Assembly: GCA_902788555.1 (NCBI GenBank)
Contig: CADAKQ010000008.1
Span: 1-64,000, forward strand
Direction: 5' to 3'
Length of the DNA stretch: 64,000 bases
Source: an uncultured Lachnospiraceae bacterium
GTDB taxonomy: Bacteria > Bacillota > Clostridia > Lachnospirales > Lachnospiraceae
Part shown: positions 63,044-64,000 of the stretch, piece after piece
How the letters are laid out: the number at the start of each line of letters is the position of its first letter
Numbering within the stretch: the stretch's first letter is position 1
Position numbers and translations under genes: made by a program
The notes under the pieces: model-generated
The model's database searches: none
What the model was told of the DNA's origin: nothing
Seen by the model: only the letters and a program-made list of their open reading frames with translations

Positions 63044-63754
63044 ATGATTATAGCAGTATGTGATGATGAAAAAAAAATAAGAGAAAAGCTTACGGATGCC
63101 CTTTACGGATTTTTTGGAAGGCTTGATCTTACCTGCAAGGAATATGCGGATGGAGAAGAATTACTGTCTGATATAAAAAAGGGCGTAAGACCGGAGGCAC
63201 TCTTTCTTGATATTGAGATGCCTGTGCTTGACGGAATGGGTACTGCAGTAAAATTGCGTGAGCTGGATATTGATATACCTGTTATATTTCTTACCAGTCA
63301 TACGGAGATGGCCATGGACGGTTATGAGGTATCTGCTTTTAGATTCCTTGGCAAGCCGGTGGATGAGGATAAGTTAAATAAAACTCTTTCGGATTTGAAG
63401 GAAAAGCTCATCGGAGGAAAACACATCGTAATCAGATATGAGGGTGAGGATGTCGTTGTTCCGGTGGATGATATAGTATACATAGAGGCACAAAATAATT
63501 CCATAAGAATTGTACTTTCAAAAAGAGAATATACCATCCGCGGCAAGCTTGCCGATATGGAAAAACAGCTTTCACTGATAACAGATTCCTTTTACAGAAT
63601 ACACAGAGGCTATGTAGTAAATTTAAGACATGTGAAAAAGCATCGCGGTAATGAGGTCATCGTTTCAAAGGATATCTCTTTACCACTTAGCAGAAGCAGC
63701 ATGGCTGATTTTAAGATAAAGCTTTTGGAATATGTAAGAAACAGTGCGAGATAG
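63044..63754 (+). CDS. LytTR-family response regulator
   Basis: A 236-aa two-component regulator. The receiver domain (1-120) has the acidic pair DDE near residue 7, the phosphoacceptor Asp in ALFLDIEMPVLDG, Thr/Ser in FLTSH and the conserved Lys in FLGKPVD. The C-terminal LytTR DNA-binding domain (about 130-232) includes IRGKLADMEKQL and FYRIHRGYVVNL. Targets are usually direct repeats upstream of transporter or bacteriocin genes. A kinase gene follows. The neighbouring ABC/M13 genes are candidate targets. Confidence 0.94.
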   Translation: MIIAVCDDEKKIREKLTDALYGFFGRLDLTCKEYADGEELLSDIKKGVRPEALFLDIEMPVLDGMGTAVKLRELDIDIPVIFLTSHTEMAMDGYEVSAFRFLGKPVDEDKLNKTLSDLKEKLIGGKHIVIRYEGEDVVVPVDDIVYIEAQNNSIRIVLSKREYTIRGKLADMEKQLSLITDSFYRIHRGYVVNLRHVKKHRGNEVIVSKDISLPLSRSSMADFKIKLLEYVRNSAR

Positions 63755-63794
63755 TAAGAGATTACTTGAGATAGAAAAAAACAGTGCAAGATAG
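63740..63794 (+). repeat. Duplication of the response regulator 3' end
   Basis: AACAGTGCGAGATAG (63740-63754, containing the stop codon) recurs as AACAGTGCAAGATAG at 63780-63794. Further GAGATAG copies lie between and at about 63849. Confidence 0.75.
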
Positions 63795-63819
63795 GATTTA
63801 GGTATTTTAAGATGTTGGA

Positions 63820-63846
63820 CAATCTTTGATAATGTTTCAAAGATTG
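63820..63846 (+). other. Intercistronic hairpin between regulator and kinase genes
   Basis: CAATCTTTGA (63820-63829) pairs perfectly with TCAAAGATTG (63837-63846). No T run follows, so it more likely affects mRNA stability than termination. Confidence 0.6.
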
Positions 63847-63866
63847 TGTGAGATAGGATTAGAAAA

Positions 63867-64000
63867 ATGTTGCAGATAATTTATGATTTGGTTTATTGCC
63901 TTATCGAAGGAACAGCATATACTCTTTCAGCCTGGCTGCTTATAACAGGCTTTTTTGGTTATCCGTTAAAAAAAGTATCACACAGAAAAAATATGCTGAT
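63867..64000 (+). CDS. Probable sensor kinase, N-terminal fragment cut by the window edge
   Basis: An open frame from ATG 63867 to the end: MLQIIYDLVYCLIEGTAYTL, SAWLLITGFFGYPLKKVSHR. This is a membrane helix start and runs out of the window. Following a LytTR response regulator, it is most likely the partner GHKL-type histidine kinase. That is inferred from position only. Confidence 0.55.
   Translation, partial: MLQIIYDLVYCLIEGTAYTLSAWLLITGFFGYPLKKVSHRKNML

Overview
The window looks like a chromosome segment of a low-GC, strictly anaerobic Firmicute of the Lachnospiraceae type (Roseburia/Butyrivibrio/Lachnospira relatives). Signs are AT-rich codon use, strong AGGAGG-like ribosome sites, a class III (oxygen-sensitive) ribonucleotide reductase with its activase, a PPi-type phosphofructokinase, the CdaA/CdaR pair, a DUF4250 gene and a 6S-type RNA. 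This assignment is inference from gene content; no rRNA is present.

Layout. 1-4.6 kb: a FIST sensor and soluble chemoreceptor operon (minus strand), divergent from a GGDEF-EAL protein and a COG2426 membrane protein. 4.7-8.7 kb: a four-gene c-di-AMP operon ending in cdaA-cdaR. 8.7-15.5 kb: sirtuin, a lipoprotein PPIase, nrdD-nrdG under a two-box NrdR operator, dUTPase and PPi-PFK. 15.6-21.7 kb: the accessory island. A tRNA-Leu(CAG) holds a compact integrative element of about 3.07 kb. It carries a type III toxin-antitoxin locus (three 41-nt RNA repeats, terminator, ToxN/AbiQ-like toxin), an unknown 219-aa gene and a tyrosine integrase. A second, eroded copy of the element's left end follows, with a Schlafen/AlbA_2-type regulator, an orphan repeat-terminator unit and two decayed genes. 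21.8-36.1 kb: conserved housekeeping, namely 6S RNA, SpoIID, YihY, glyA, ftsH, yfbR, an AAA ATPase, an AI-2E permease, a CbiET-like protein, DUF4250 and leuS. 36.1-36.8 kb: a gene-free stretch made of three unrelated repeat families. 36.8-48.8 kb: small single genes and scattered short operons, including a lipoprotein glycosidase whose 5' end appears to have been captured from a flavin reductase gene. 48.9-57.1 kb: an ECF sigma/anti-sigma-like pair upstream of a 1566-aa sortase-anchored adhesin, then a vWA lipoprotein. 57.2-64.0 kb: an XRE regulator, an M13 peptidase lipoprotein, an FtsX-type ABC transporter and a LytTR two-component system whose kinase runs off the right edge.

The most notable system is the type III toxin-antitoxin element. 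The third antitoxin repeat differs from the first two by paired changes on both sides of a short stem, which is direct evidence that each repeat folds into the same hairpin. The native terminator of the tRNA gene has been pushed about 3.07 kb downstream by the insertion, which fixes both ends of the element. Several families of nested palindromes and short tandem duplications placed exactly at stop codons are a second theme in the intergenic DNA.
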